Shown here one piece after another: positions 18,023-24,861 of a stretch of 41,742 bases of DNA (position 1 is its first letter; the number at the start of each line of letters is the position of its first letter). A program made the translations under genes and the position numbers. The stretch spans positions 1 through 41,742 of the forward strand of contig WPAE01000018.1 of the NCBI GenBank assembly GCA_009773205.1, written 5' to 3'. The notes under the pieces are model-generated. The model was not told where the DNA came from. It ran no database searches and worked only from the letters and a program-made list of their open reading frames with translations. This stretch comes from Ignavibacteria bacterium. Its GTDB lineage: Bacteria > Bacteroidota > Ignavibacteria > Ignavibacteriales > Melioribacteraceae.

Positions 18023-18046
18023 ATATTTCAAAACGATTTGAAATAT
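18023..18046. repeat. 10-bp perfect inverted repeat upstream of tpiA
   Basis: Arms ATATTTCAAA and TTTGAAATAT flank an ACGA loop. The site lies between the end of the restriction endonuclease gene and tpiA, 40-63 bases before the tpiA ATG. No T-tract follows on either strand, so it looks more like an operator or an RNA hairpin in the tpiA leader than a terminator. The function is inferred from position only. Confidence 0.6.
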
Positions 18047-18070
18047 GAAGTAGGTTCCCCTTAAAGAAAT

Positions 18071-18778
18071 CTAAACTCCCTTTATCCTCTCTAATTCTGT
18101 TGCTATTTCATCTATTACTTCAGTATTGAATATCTTTTTCTTTTTTCCAGAGGATTTTACCGAATAAACAAAGAAAACCTTTCCGCCAAAATCTCTTTGA
18201 AATCTTTCGTGATTCATTCTATGCATTTCAATCCACTGATATTGGTTCAAAGCTTGGCCAGATGAGATTGGCTTAATTTGTAGCCCAAGAAAAATATTAT
18301 TTACCTTTATGAAAAAATCTACATTATACACTCGATCCCATTGGTCGGGCGCTGGCTCAATCTTAATAGATAAAATAGATTGTAATTGGCCATAAATTGT
18401 ATCTATTTCAGACTTATATCCCTCATAAGTTCTATTTAGAACAAGATTATATGCATAATCAATACATTCCTCTTCTTGGATAGAGCCAAGCTCACTATGA
18501 ACAACTTCTGTTAATTTCATATAAAGCTTTTCACCAAGACCTCGGATGTAATCAAGAGTAATTCGTTCACCACTTTTTTTCTTTTGGGTAGCATTGTCAA
18601 AATAAAATTGTTCCCATTCTTCGAAAGCAACTGGGGCACATTTTCTAATTAATTCGGATGTTGGACCCACAGAAGAAGCCTTATTAAGACCCCACCGACC
18701 CATTGCATAATTTAGCAATGCTTCTCTTTTAAATTTTAGATTATGACCATCGCTTCCAGCAATCCACTCTTTAGCCAT
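18071..18778 (-). CDS. Type II restriction endonuclease, MjaI-like
   Basis: This 235-residue protein matches my recollection of the RE_MjaI family, whose prototype cuts CTAG. A candidate PD-(D/E)XK variant active site is present: Asp154 in YNVDFFIKV and, on the next strand, Gln167-Ile-Lys169 in LGLQIKP, giving D...QXK. The C-terminus is Lys-rich. The preferred start is the ATG at 18778, with a GGGGATC ribosome site 4 bases upstream, overlapping the last 8 bases of the methyltransferase gene. The longer open frame to 18847 lies inside that gene. The fixed order, methylase then nuclease, is typical of type II systems. The MjaI assignment is moderately sure and specificity is inferred. Confidence 0.75.
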   Translation of the reverse strand: MAKEWIAGSDGHNLKFKREALLNYAMGRWGLNKASSVGPTSELIRKCAPVAFEEWEQFYFDNATQKKKSGERITLDYIRGLGEKLYMKLTEVVHSELGSIQEEECIDYAYNLVLNRTYEGYKSEIDTIYGQLQSILSIKIEPAPDQWDRVYNVDFFIKVNNIFLGLQIKPISSGQALNQYQWIEMHRMNHERFQRDFGGKVFFVYSVKSSGKKKKIFNTEVIDEIATELERIKGV

Positions 18779-20066
18779 TTTGATCCCCAAGTAAATGAAG
18801 AAATTTATTTTTGTGTTTGAAGCTTGCTCTTGTATCAACAATAGCAAGACCTTCTTTTATTAAATGAGCGTTTATAAAAGTTTTGTTTTGAAGGTAGAGA
18901 TAACAGAGAAGGCGATTCTTTTCATCATACTTTTGCTCATCGTACTTTAGAAATACTTTTTGTCCCTTAGTTTTGTTCATCAGAAATTCAATTGCTTTGC
19001 CATTTACTTCTTTGTTTTCTTTAATGCCAATCAATCTTATAACTAAATCGTTATTTAGTCTGACTACCTCTGGACTAATAATTTCCTTTACTGAAAAATA
19101 TTCTTCCCTCATACTTCCATTGTTATCTAATTTTGAGCCAAATTGAAGTTTTTTAACATCTATTTTCTTATCAAGTTTATGAGGGTCTCTGAATATGTAA
19201 GGTTGTTTCTTGATCAGAACATTGAAATCAATTTGTAACTTCTCTTGAGCTAAAAAAATGAGCGAATGCGCCTCGAACATTTTGTCTTCATTAACAGCTA
19301 ATTTTTTCTTAATAATTGATACAAACTCATGGTTTATTTCATAACCAACCGAATTACGGTTTAAGTTTTTTGCCGCCAATGATGTTGTTCCGCTGCCGAG
19401 AAATGGATCGAGTACAGTATCGCCGACAAACGAAAACATTTTTATTAGTCTCTTAGGCAGTTCTTCCGGAAACATAGCAATATGGCTATCTTGTTTAGCT
19501 CCACCAAAATTCCAGTGACCTTGGAAGTATGTGTTCCATTCTTCCGTGGTTAATTTTGAAAGTTCCTTATTCTCTTTTGATACCTTTGGAGTCGTCCCAA
19601 CCTTTTTGAAAATAAGAATAAACTCATAGTCTAATTTTAGTATTCCATTGCGAGGATAGGGAAAGGATCCCATAATTGTGGCTCCGCCGGTTGTATTTGT
19701 TGTTGTAACTTTTTGCCAAATAACAGCCCCCATATAATCAAAACCGATTGTTTCGCAGAACTTTATGATTTCAGTTCGAATAGGAATTACTTTATATCTA
19801 CCATAATAAACTGAGCGAGCAAATTGGTCACCTATATTAATACACAATCGGCAGCCACCATCGAGAACTCTGAACGATTCTTTCCAAACAAGATTCAGAT
19901 TATTTATATAACTCTCATAACTATCATTAAAACCAATTTGATTGTCGGTTCCATAGTCTTTTAACTGCCAATAAGGTGGTGATGTAATTACTAAATGTAC
20001 AGAGCTATCACTTACTTCCCGCATACATCTTGAATCACCGTTAATAATTATGTGGTTCGTTTTCAT
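18771..20066 (-). CDS. N4-cytosine/N6-adenine DNA methyltransferase fused to an SNase-like domain
   Basis: This is the modification enzyme of the restriction pair. Motif IV TSPPYW is at residues 28-33 and motif I DPFLGSGTT at 220-228, the beta-class order. TSPPY favours N4-cytosine methylation, as in CTAG enzymes of the MjaI/MthZI kind. The 431-residue length exceeds the catalytic domain (about 1-265). Residues 322-427 look like a staphylococcal-nuclease (Tudor-SN) fold: VIRLIGI, NGKAIEFL, DEKNRLLCYLYL and NAHLIKEGLAIV align in order. The DGDT motif and the Asp/Glu of the RLIGID-PE segment are absent, so nuclease activity is unlikely. It starts 18 bases after nfu, apparently in the mrp-nfu transcript. 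Confidence 0.85.
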   Translation of the reverse strand: MKTNHIIINGDSRCMREVSDSSVHLVITSPPYWQLKDYGTDNQIGFNDSYESYINNLNLVWKESFRVLDGGCRLCINIGDQFARSVYYGRYKVIPIRTEIIKFCETIGFDYMGAVIWQKVTTTNTTGGATIMGSFPYPRNGILKLDYEFILIFKKVGTTPKVSKENKELSKLTTEEWNTYFQGHWNFGGAKQDSHIAMFPEELPKRLIKMFSFVGDTVLDPFLGSGTTSLAAKNLNRNSVGYEINHEFVSIIKKKLAVNEDKMFEAHSLIFLAQEKLQIDFNVLIKKQPYIFRDPHKLDKKIDVKKLQFGSKLDNNGSMREEYFSVKEIISPEVVRLNNDLVIRLIGIKENKEVNGKAIEFLMNKTKGQKVFLKYDEQKYDEKNRLLCYLYLQNKTFINAHLIKEGLAIVDTRASFKHKNKFLHLLGDQNG

Positions 20067-20084
20067 TTTTAATTAGTTCTTTGG

Positions 20085-20336
20085 TTAATTTACTGCTTCA
20101 ACTCTTCTAATTCCGGGTACTTCTTTAATTAGCGCGCGTTCAACGCCTGCACGTAAAGTCATTTGAGACATTGGGCAATCGCTGCAAGCGCCGGTTAATT
20201 TAACTTCTACAATGCCTTCGTGGGTAACATTAACAAGTTCAACATCACCGCCATCGGCTTGCAAATAAGGTCTAATAGTTTCAAGCGCTTTGAGAATTTT
20301 TTCATTCAATTCTACATCCATTTCAAACTCCATCAT
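20085..20336 (-). CDS. nfu: NifU-like C-terminal domain protein (Fe-S cluster carrier)
   Basis: This 83-residue protein is a stand-alone Nfu domain, which carries a [4Fe-4S] cluster to target enzymes. ALETIRPYLQADGGDVELV is the family beginning. The CSDCPMSQMTLRAGVE segment contributes the CXXC cluster ligands. It starts with two adjacent Met codons 3 bases after the mrp stop codon. The pairing with the Mrp ATPase, another Fe-S carrier, makes a two-gene cluster maturation unit. The two restriction-modification genes follow on the same strand. The start could be either Met; the identification is secure. Confidence 0.93.
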   Translation of the reverse strand: MMEFEMDVELNEKILKALETIRPYLQADGGDVELVNVTHEGIVEVKLTGACSDCPMSQMTLRAGVERALIKEVPGIRRVEAVN

Positions 20337-20339
20337 TAA

Positions 20340-21440
20340 TTATTCTTCAAGCGAAATTTCGATCTTAGGTTTGCTTGAATTAAAATTTGTTTTGCTTACT
20401 TCTGCAGCTAAATTTCTGCTTATTCCAAAAATTTGTTTTGCCTGCTCGCTATCTGGCTGGTCGAAAACAACCGGCTTGCCTTTATCGCCGCCTTCTCGAA
20501 TGTTTTGATTAATAGGCAGTTGACCAAGCAGTGTTAAGGAAAGTTGCTCGGCAAGCTTCTTGCCGCCGTCTGTACCAAAAATATCGTAACGCTTTCCGGT
20601 ATCAGGCGCCAAAAAATAGCTCATATTTTCAACAATCCCAAGTACGGGTACATTAACGCGCTGGAACATAGCAATCGCTTTTTTTACATCAATAACCGAG
20701 GCTTCTTGCGGTGTTGTAACAACTACTGCGCCGCTAAGAGGAATTGTCTGCACAAGTGTAAGTTGAATATCGCCGGTTCCCGGAGGCAAATCGAATATTA
20801 AATAATCGAGCTCATCCCATCGAACATCGCTCATAAATTGTTTGATAGCGCCGCTTGCCATTGGACCGCGCCAAATTACCGGAGCGTTATCATCAATTAA
20901 AAAACCAATTGACATTAGTTTTACACCATAATTTTCGAGAGGAACCATCTTCGCGGTTTCGGTATCTTGAAATATTCTTGGCTTTTCATTCAAACCAAAC
21001 ATCAAAGGAACGCTTGGACCGTAAATATCTGCATCTATCAATCCCACTTTAGCGCCATCCATTGCAAGAGCAACCGCAAGGTTTACAGCCACTGTGCTTT
21101 TTCCTACACCGCCTTTGCCGCTAGCTACTGCAATTGTGTTTTTTACTCCTGGAAGAAGTGAGTTCATTTTTTGATTTAAGCTCGGCTGAACTCGTGCATC
21201 CATCTTCACCAAAATTTCTTTTGCTGCGGGCACATCTTTTTTGATTGCCTCAAGGCAGTCTTGCTGGATTTTATCTTTTAGCGGACAAGCCGGAGTAGTA
21301 AGTTCTACAACAACGGAAATATTGCTGCCATCTATTTTTATATCTTTAATCATATTTAGTGTTACTAAATCTTTATGCAAATCGGGGTCGTTTACTTTAC
21401 GAAGTGCATTAAGAACCTGTTCTTGCGAAATACTTGCCAT
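20340..21440 (-). CDS. mrp: Mrp/ApbC-family Fe-S cluster carrier ATPase
   Basis: Mrp/Nbp35-type P-loop ATPase that binds and transfers Fe-S clusters. Residues 1 to about 85 form a MIP18 (DUF59) domain with the segment TTPACPLKD. The deviant Walker A ASGKGGVGKSTVAVNLA follows, then GLIDADIYGPSVP and DYLIFDLPPGTGDIQLT. ENMSYF lies where the cluster-binding Cys region of the family is found, but the CXXC is not evident: it reads FLAPDTGKRYDIFG, so cluster binding may differ. I choose the ATG at 21440 (366 residues), because GGAG lies 5 bases upstream. The frame extends 14 codons further to 21482 without a ribosome site. Confidence 0.93.
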   Translation of the reverse strand: MASISQEQVLNALRKVNDPDLHKDLVTLNMIKDIKIDGSNISVVVELTTPACPLKDKIQQDCLEAIKKDVPAAKEILVKMDARVQPSLNQKMNSLLPGVKNTIAVASGKGGVGKSTVAVNLAVALAMDGAKVGLIDADIYGPSVPLMFGLNEKPRIFQDTETAKMVPLENYGVKLMSIGFLIDDNAPVIWRGPMASGAIKQFMSDVRWDELDYLIFDLPPGTGDIQLTLVQTIPLSGAVVVTTPQEASVIDVKKAIAMFQRVNVPVLGIVENMSYFLAPDTGKRYDIFGTDGGKKLAEQLSLTLLGQLPINQNIREGGDKGKPVVFDQPDSEQAKQIFGISRNLAAEVSKTNFNSSKPKIEISLEE

Positions 21441-21640
21441 TAATTCTCCAATTTTGGTTTCAAAAATAATTCTTTTGCTCATTTCTACCTAAACAACAAA
21501 TAATTTGTCCACCAAATTCATTAGTGAATCATTTGCACAGATTTTTCGTTTACTTGAAAGATTAAGGTAGTAGTTATAAATTGTTATTTAGTTAAAACAT
21601 TTTTTTATGTGGAGTCTTTCTGGCACCTTTTTATGCAATA
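21441..21640. promoter_or_regulatory. Divergent intergenic region between mrp and the iron operon
   Basis: About 200 bases between oppositely read Fe-S and iron-uptake genes must carry both promoters. On the plus strand TTGAAA and TATAAA lie 15 bases apart (about 21554-21580), a poor but possible promoter. ATTCA and TGAAT form a small palindrome near 21518. I see no convincing DtxR or Fur box. A GGAG ribosome site at 21611-21614 precedes a CTG codon 5 bases later, discussed with the next gene. Confidence 0.35.
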
Positions 21641-22642
21641 TTGGTTGGATTAGTAATAATCGCTTTTGTCATTTTTCTATTTATGCCAAAGCGTGGCATA
21701 ATTGCAAGAATAAAGAAAATTAAGAGCGATGAAGATAAAATAGCCGTTGAAGATGCGCTTAAGCATTTATACGACTGTGAATTTAAGAAGCTTGATTGCT
21801 CTCTAAATAGCTTAACCGGAAATCTTGGATTAAAGCCGAATCAAATTGCTCAAGTAATTTCTAAACTTGAATCTATGAGTTTGGTTACTTTATTTAATGG
21901 GAAAATAAATTTAACGGAGCATGGAAGAGATTACGCAACACGCGTTGTACGGATTCATAGATTATGGGAAAGATATTTAGCAGAGAACACAAGTGTTAGC
22001 GAAAATGAATGGCACGTTATTGCAGAAGAAAGAGAGCACGAAACAACAGATGAAGTTGCAGAGTGGCTCTCGGCTCGCCTAGGGAACCCGCTTGTTGATC
22101 CACACGGCGACCCGATTCCAAATAAAAGTGGAGAAATTCTTTCCAAAGATGGCGTAACGCTAAACAATCTTGGCGAAGAAAAATATGCCCGCATAATTCA
22201 TATTGAAGATGAACCGAAAGAGGTTTATGCACAGCTTACTGCATTTGGGCTTTATCCAGGAATGCAGATTAAAATTTTGGAAAACACGAAAGATAAAGTT
22301 CGGTTTCTTGCTGATGGACATGAATGCCTGCTTGCACCTGTTTTGGCCGCTAATCTAACGGTTCAAGAAATTGATAAAAAAGAAATTGTAACAGAAAATT
22401 TTGATAACCTTACTGCTTTAGAAATTGATGAGGTTGCAACCGTTGTAGGTATTTCGAATGCAATGCGTGGGCAGCAGAGAAGAAGAATGCTCGATTTTGG
22501 AATTGTGCCGGGAACTACTATTTATACCAGGTTAAAAAGTTTGAAAGGCGATCCTTCTGCTTACGAAGTTAGAGGTGCGTTGATTGCCTTGAGAAAAAAT
22601 CAATCGGATCTAATTCACATTAAAAAGTTGAAAGCAAGTTAA
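21641..22642 (+). CDS. Membrane-anchored DtxR-like regulator with two FeoA domains
   Basis: Residues 1-17 form a membrane helix, followed by a basic patch. Residues 36-95 are a winged helix-turn-helix of the DtxR/MntR type. Residues 105-157 are the metal-sensing region, with His106, Glu110, His125, Glu129, Glu132 and His133 in the MntR spacing. Two FeoA-like SH3 domains follow at about 172-243 and 255-330. It probably senses ferrous iron and acts on the FeoB transporter encoded directly downstream. Whether it still binds DNA while in the membrane is open. The start is doubtful: TTG at 21641 lacks a ribosome site, while CTG at 21620 lies 5 bases after GGAG and would add seven residues. Confidence 0.85.
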   Translation: MVGLVIIAFVIFLFMPKRGIIARIKKIKSDEDKIAVEDALKHLYDCEFKKLDCSLNSLTGNLGLKPNQIAQVISKLESMSLVTLFNGKINLTEHGRDYATRVVRIHRLWERYLAENTSVSENEWHVIAEEREHETTDEVAEWLSARLGNPLVDPHGDPIPNKSGEILSKDGVTLNNLGEEKYARIIHIEDEPKEVYAQLTAFGLYPGMQIKILENTKDKVRFLADGHECLLAPVLAANLTVQEIDKKEIVTENFDNLTALEIDEVATVVGISNAMRGQQRRRMLDFGIVPGTTIYTRLKSLKGDPSAYEVRGALIALRKNQSDLIHIKKLKAS

Positions 22643-23431
22643 ATGACGGTAAGTAGTAACTGTGTAAATTGTCCAGCTCATAATTCGGCTAACTTAGTTA
22701 GGCTTGGAATTGATATGTCTAACTTCGATTATGTTGTAGCACTTGCCGGAAATCCAAATACAGGCAAAAGTACAGTCTTTAATTCTTTAACTGGATTGAG
22801 ACAGCATACAGGTAATTGGCCCGGAAAAACTGTTGGGCGAGCAGAAGGAGCTTTTCAGTATAATGAAAAACGTTACAAAATTGTTGACCTGCCCGGAACT
22901 TACTCGCTGCTTTCTACAAGCACAGATGAAGAAATTGCACGTGATTTTATTTTGTTCGGTCAACCCGATGTTACTATAATTGTGGTTGATGCCTCACGAT
23001 TAGAAAGAAATCTCAATCTAACGCTGCAAGTTTTAGAAATTACAGACCGCGCTGTTCTTTGCCTAAATTTAATTGATGAAGCTAAGAGACATCACATAAC
23101 TATTGATGACAGGTTGCTGTCTAAAAAATTGGGAATTCCAGTAATTCCGGCTACGGCAAGACAAAACGTTGGAATTCCGGAACTGATTAAAGCGGTTCAT
23201 TCAGTCGCTTCCGGAGAGTATATATGCAATCCTTATAAGATGAAAAGCCAGATCAAAAATGTTTCTCACGCAGTTGACGATTTGGAACAAAAATTAAAAA
23301 CAGAATTTCCTAATCTCGCTAACACCCGCTGGATTGCTCTGCGATTGCTTGAAGGAGACCAAAGAGTTACAGATGCAGTAAAAAGTAGCGAAATTGGAAA
23401 CTTAACTCCAGCAGAAACTGAAAATGCGTGA
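22643..23431 (+). CDS. feoB: FeoB GTPase domain protein (split FeoB, N-terminal part)
   Basis: This 262-residue protein holds the cytosolic G domain of the ferrous iron transporter FeoB. Its motifs are G1 GNPNTGKS (36-43), G2 region [13 protein letters not shown]3 DLPG (82-85) and G4 NLID (142-145). A Cys pair, NCVNC, precedes the G domain at residues 7-10. The end, [14 protein letters not shown], is the start of the helical linker that normally continues into the membrane part. The ATG directly follows the stop of the regulator gene. The stop TGA overlaps the GTG of the permease gene in the tetramer GTGA, so either the gene is naturally split and coupled, or a one-base indel broke it. Confidence 0.9.
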   Translation: MTVSSNCVNCPAHNSANLVRLGIDMSNFDYVVALAGNPNTGKSTVFNSLTGLRQHTGNWPGKTVGRAEGAFQYNEKRYKIVDLPGTYSLLSTSTDEEIARDFILFGQPDVTIIVVDASRLERNLNLTLQVLEITDRAVLCLNLIDEAKRHHITIDDRLLSKKLGIPVIPATARQNVGIPELIKAVHSVASGEYICNPYKMKSQIKNVSHAVDDLEQKLKTEFPNLANTRWIALRLLEGDQRVTDAVKSSEIGNLTPAETENA

Positions 23432-24855
23432 AAATTATGATTAACAAAAGAGAAGAAATATTAAAACAAGCAACCAGGTACAGATGGGAAATTGGAGAGA
23501 ATCTTCACGACTCTATTCTCGAATCAATCTATTCTGAAGCGGCAAATATTGCTAAAGTTGTAGTTACACGCGATAATGAAAAACGCAAATTTGATTGGGA
23601 CAGATGGATTGATAAATTAGTTACAGGCAAGTGGACCGGCTTTCCAATTATGTTTTTACTTTTAGCAGTTGTTTTTTGGTTAACAATAAGCGGTGCTAAT
23701 GTTCCTTCGGCATTATTAGCATCTCTTTTAGTTGATACAATTCATCCTATCCTTAAAAGTGGCGCTGAGTACCTTTATTTCCCTTGGTGGCTAAGCGGCG
23801 TTTTGATTGACGGCGCTTATCTTGCTTTAGCGTGGGTTATTAGCGTAATGCTTCCGCCAATGGCAATCTTCTTTCCATTGTTTACTTTGCTTGAAGATTT
23901 TGGCTACTTACCCCGCGTAGCATTTAATATGGATAATCTTTACAAAAGAGTTGGCGCTCACGGCAAGCAGGCTTTAACAATGAGCATGGGATTTGGCTGC
24001 AACGCTGCCGGAGTTATTGCTGCAAGAATTATAGACAGCCCGCGTGAAAGATTAATTGCAATTATTACAAACAATTTTTCTTTGTGTAATGGAAGATGGC
24101 CCACTCAAATTTTAATTGCAACTATTTTTATAGGAGGCGCTGTTCATCCAATGCTTGCTGGCTTTACAAGTGCTGCCGCGGTTATGTCTGTAGCGGTTCT
24201 TGGTGTTTTTTTCAGTCTAATAGTTTCCTGGTTACTTTCTAAATCAGTGCTTAAAGGGGAAGCCTCGGCTTTTAGTTTGGAATTGCCTCCGTACCGCCCG
24301 CCAAGATTTTTGCAAACACTTTATACATCTTTGATTGATAGAACATTAATGGTCTTGTGGCGTGCAGTTGTTTTTGCTGCTCCTGCCGGTATTGCAATTT
24401 GGCTCGTCTCAAACATTACAATTGCAGATATTACTTTAGCAGAATACTTTGTGAAAAATGTGAACCCATACGCAGCAATCATCGGGTTAAATGGAGTAAT
24501 TATACTAGCTTATATTATTGCAGTTCCAGCTAATGAAATTGTTATTCCTACTGTATTGATGCTTACAGCGCTAACTTCAAATATTGCTGGGTTTGGTTCA
24601 GGTGCCGGTGTTATGTTCGAGATGGATTCTTTAAGTGATACAGAAATGCTTCTACGGTCTGGCGGGTGGACTTTACTAACCGGCATAAATCTGATGTTAT
24701 TCAGCTTGCTGCATAATCCTTGTTCAACGACTATTTATACAATTTACAAGGAAACAAAGAGTTTAAAGTGGACTTTAATTTCAACTTTTCTGCCTATAGC
24801 AATGGGCATCGTAATCTGTTTCTTTGTTGCTCAATTTTGGAGACTCTTAGTATAG
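23428..24855 (+). CDS. feoB: FeoB membrane permease protein (split FeoB, C-terminal part)
   Basis: This 475-residue protein is the ferrous iron channel half of FeoB. The first 70 residues are the helical linker ([32 protein letters not shown]). About eight membrane helices follow, with the Gate motifs: [35 protein letters not shown] with the conserved Cys, and a second half around [16 protein letters not shown]. Together with the GTPase (262) it gives about 737 residues, the size of one normal FeoB. Translation starts at GTG inside the stop of the upstream gene. It ends 6 bases from the converging ppk1 stop. The function is secure; whether the split is natural is not. Confidence 0.9.
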   Translation: MKIMINKREEILKQATRYRWEIGENLHDSILESIYSEAANIAKVVVTRDNEKRKFDWDRWIDKLVTGKWTGFPIMFLLLAVVFWLTISGANVPSALLASLLVDTIHPILKSGAEYLYFPWWLSGVLIDGAYLALAWVISVMLPPMAIFFPLFTLLEDFGYLPRVAFNMDNLYKRVGAHGKQALTMSMGFGCNAAGVIAARIIDSPRERLIAIITNNFSLCNGRWPTQILIATIFIGGAVHPMLAGFTSAAAVMSVAVLGVFFSLIVSWLLSKSVLKGEASAFSLELPPYRPPRFLQTLYTSLIDRTLMVLWRAVVFAAPAGIAIWLVSNITIADITLAEYFVKNVNPYAAIIGLNGVIILAYIIAVPANEIVIPTVLMLTALTSNIAGFGSGAGVMFEMDSLSDTEMLLRSGGWTLLTGINLMLFSLLHNPCSTTIYTIYKETKSLKWTLISTFLPIAMGIVICFFVAQFWRLLV

Positions 24856-24861
24856 AATTTT

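Noticed and set aside
18779-18847. Upstream extension of the restriction endonuclease
   Set aside because: It lies inside the methyltransferase gene, while the ATG at 18778 has a good ribosome site.
21555-21600. DtxR/Fur operator upstream of the iron operon
   Set aside because: The sequence is AT-rich, but I could find no 19-bp palindrome close to a known consensus.
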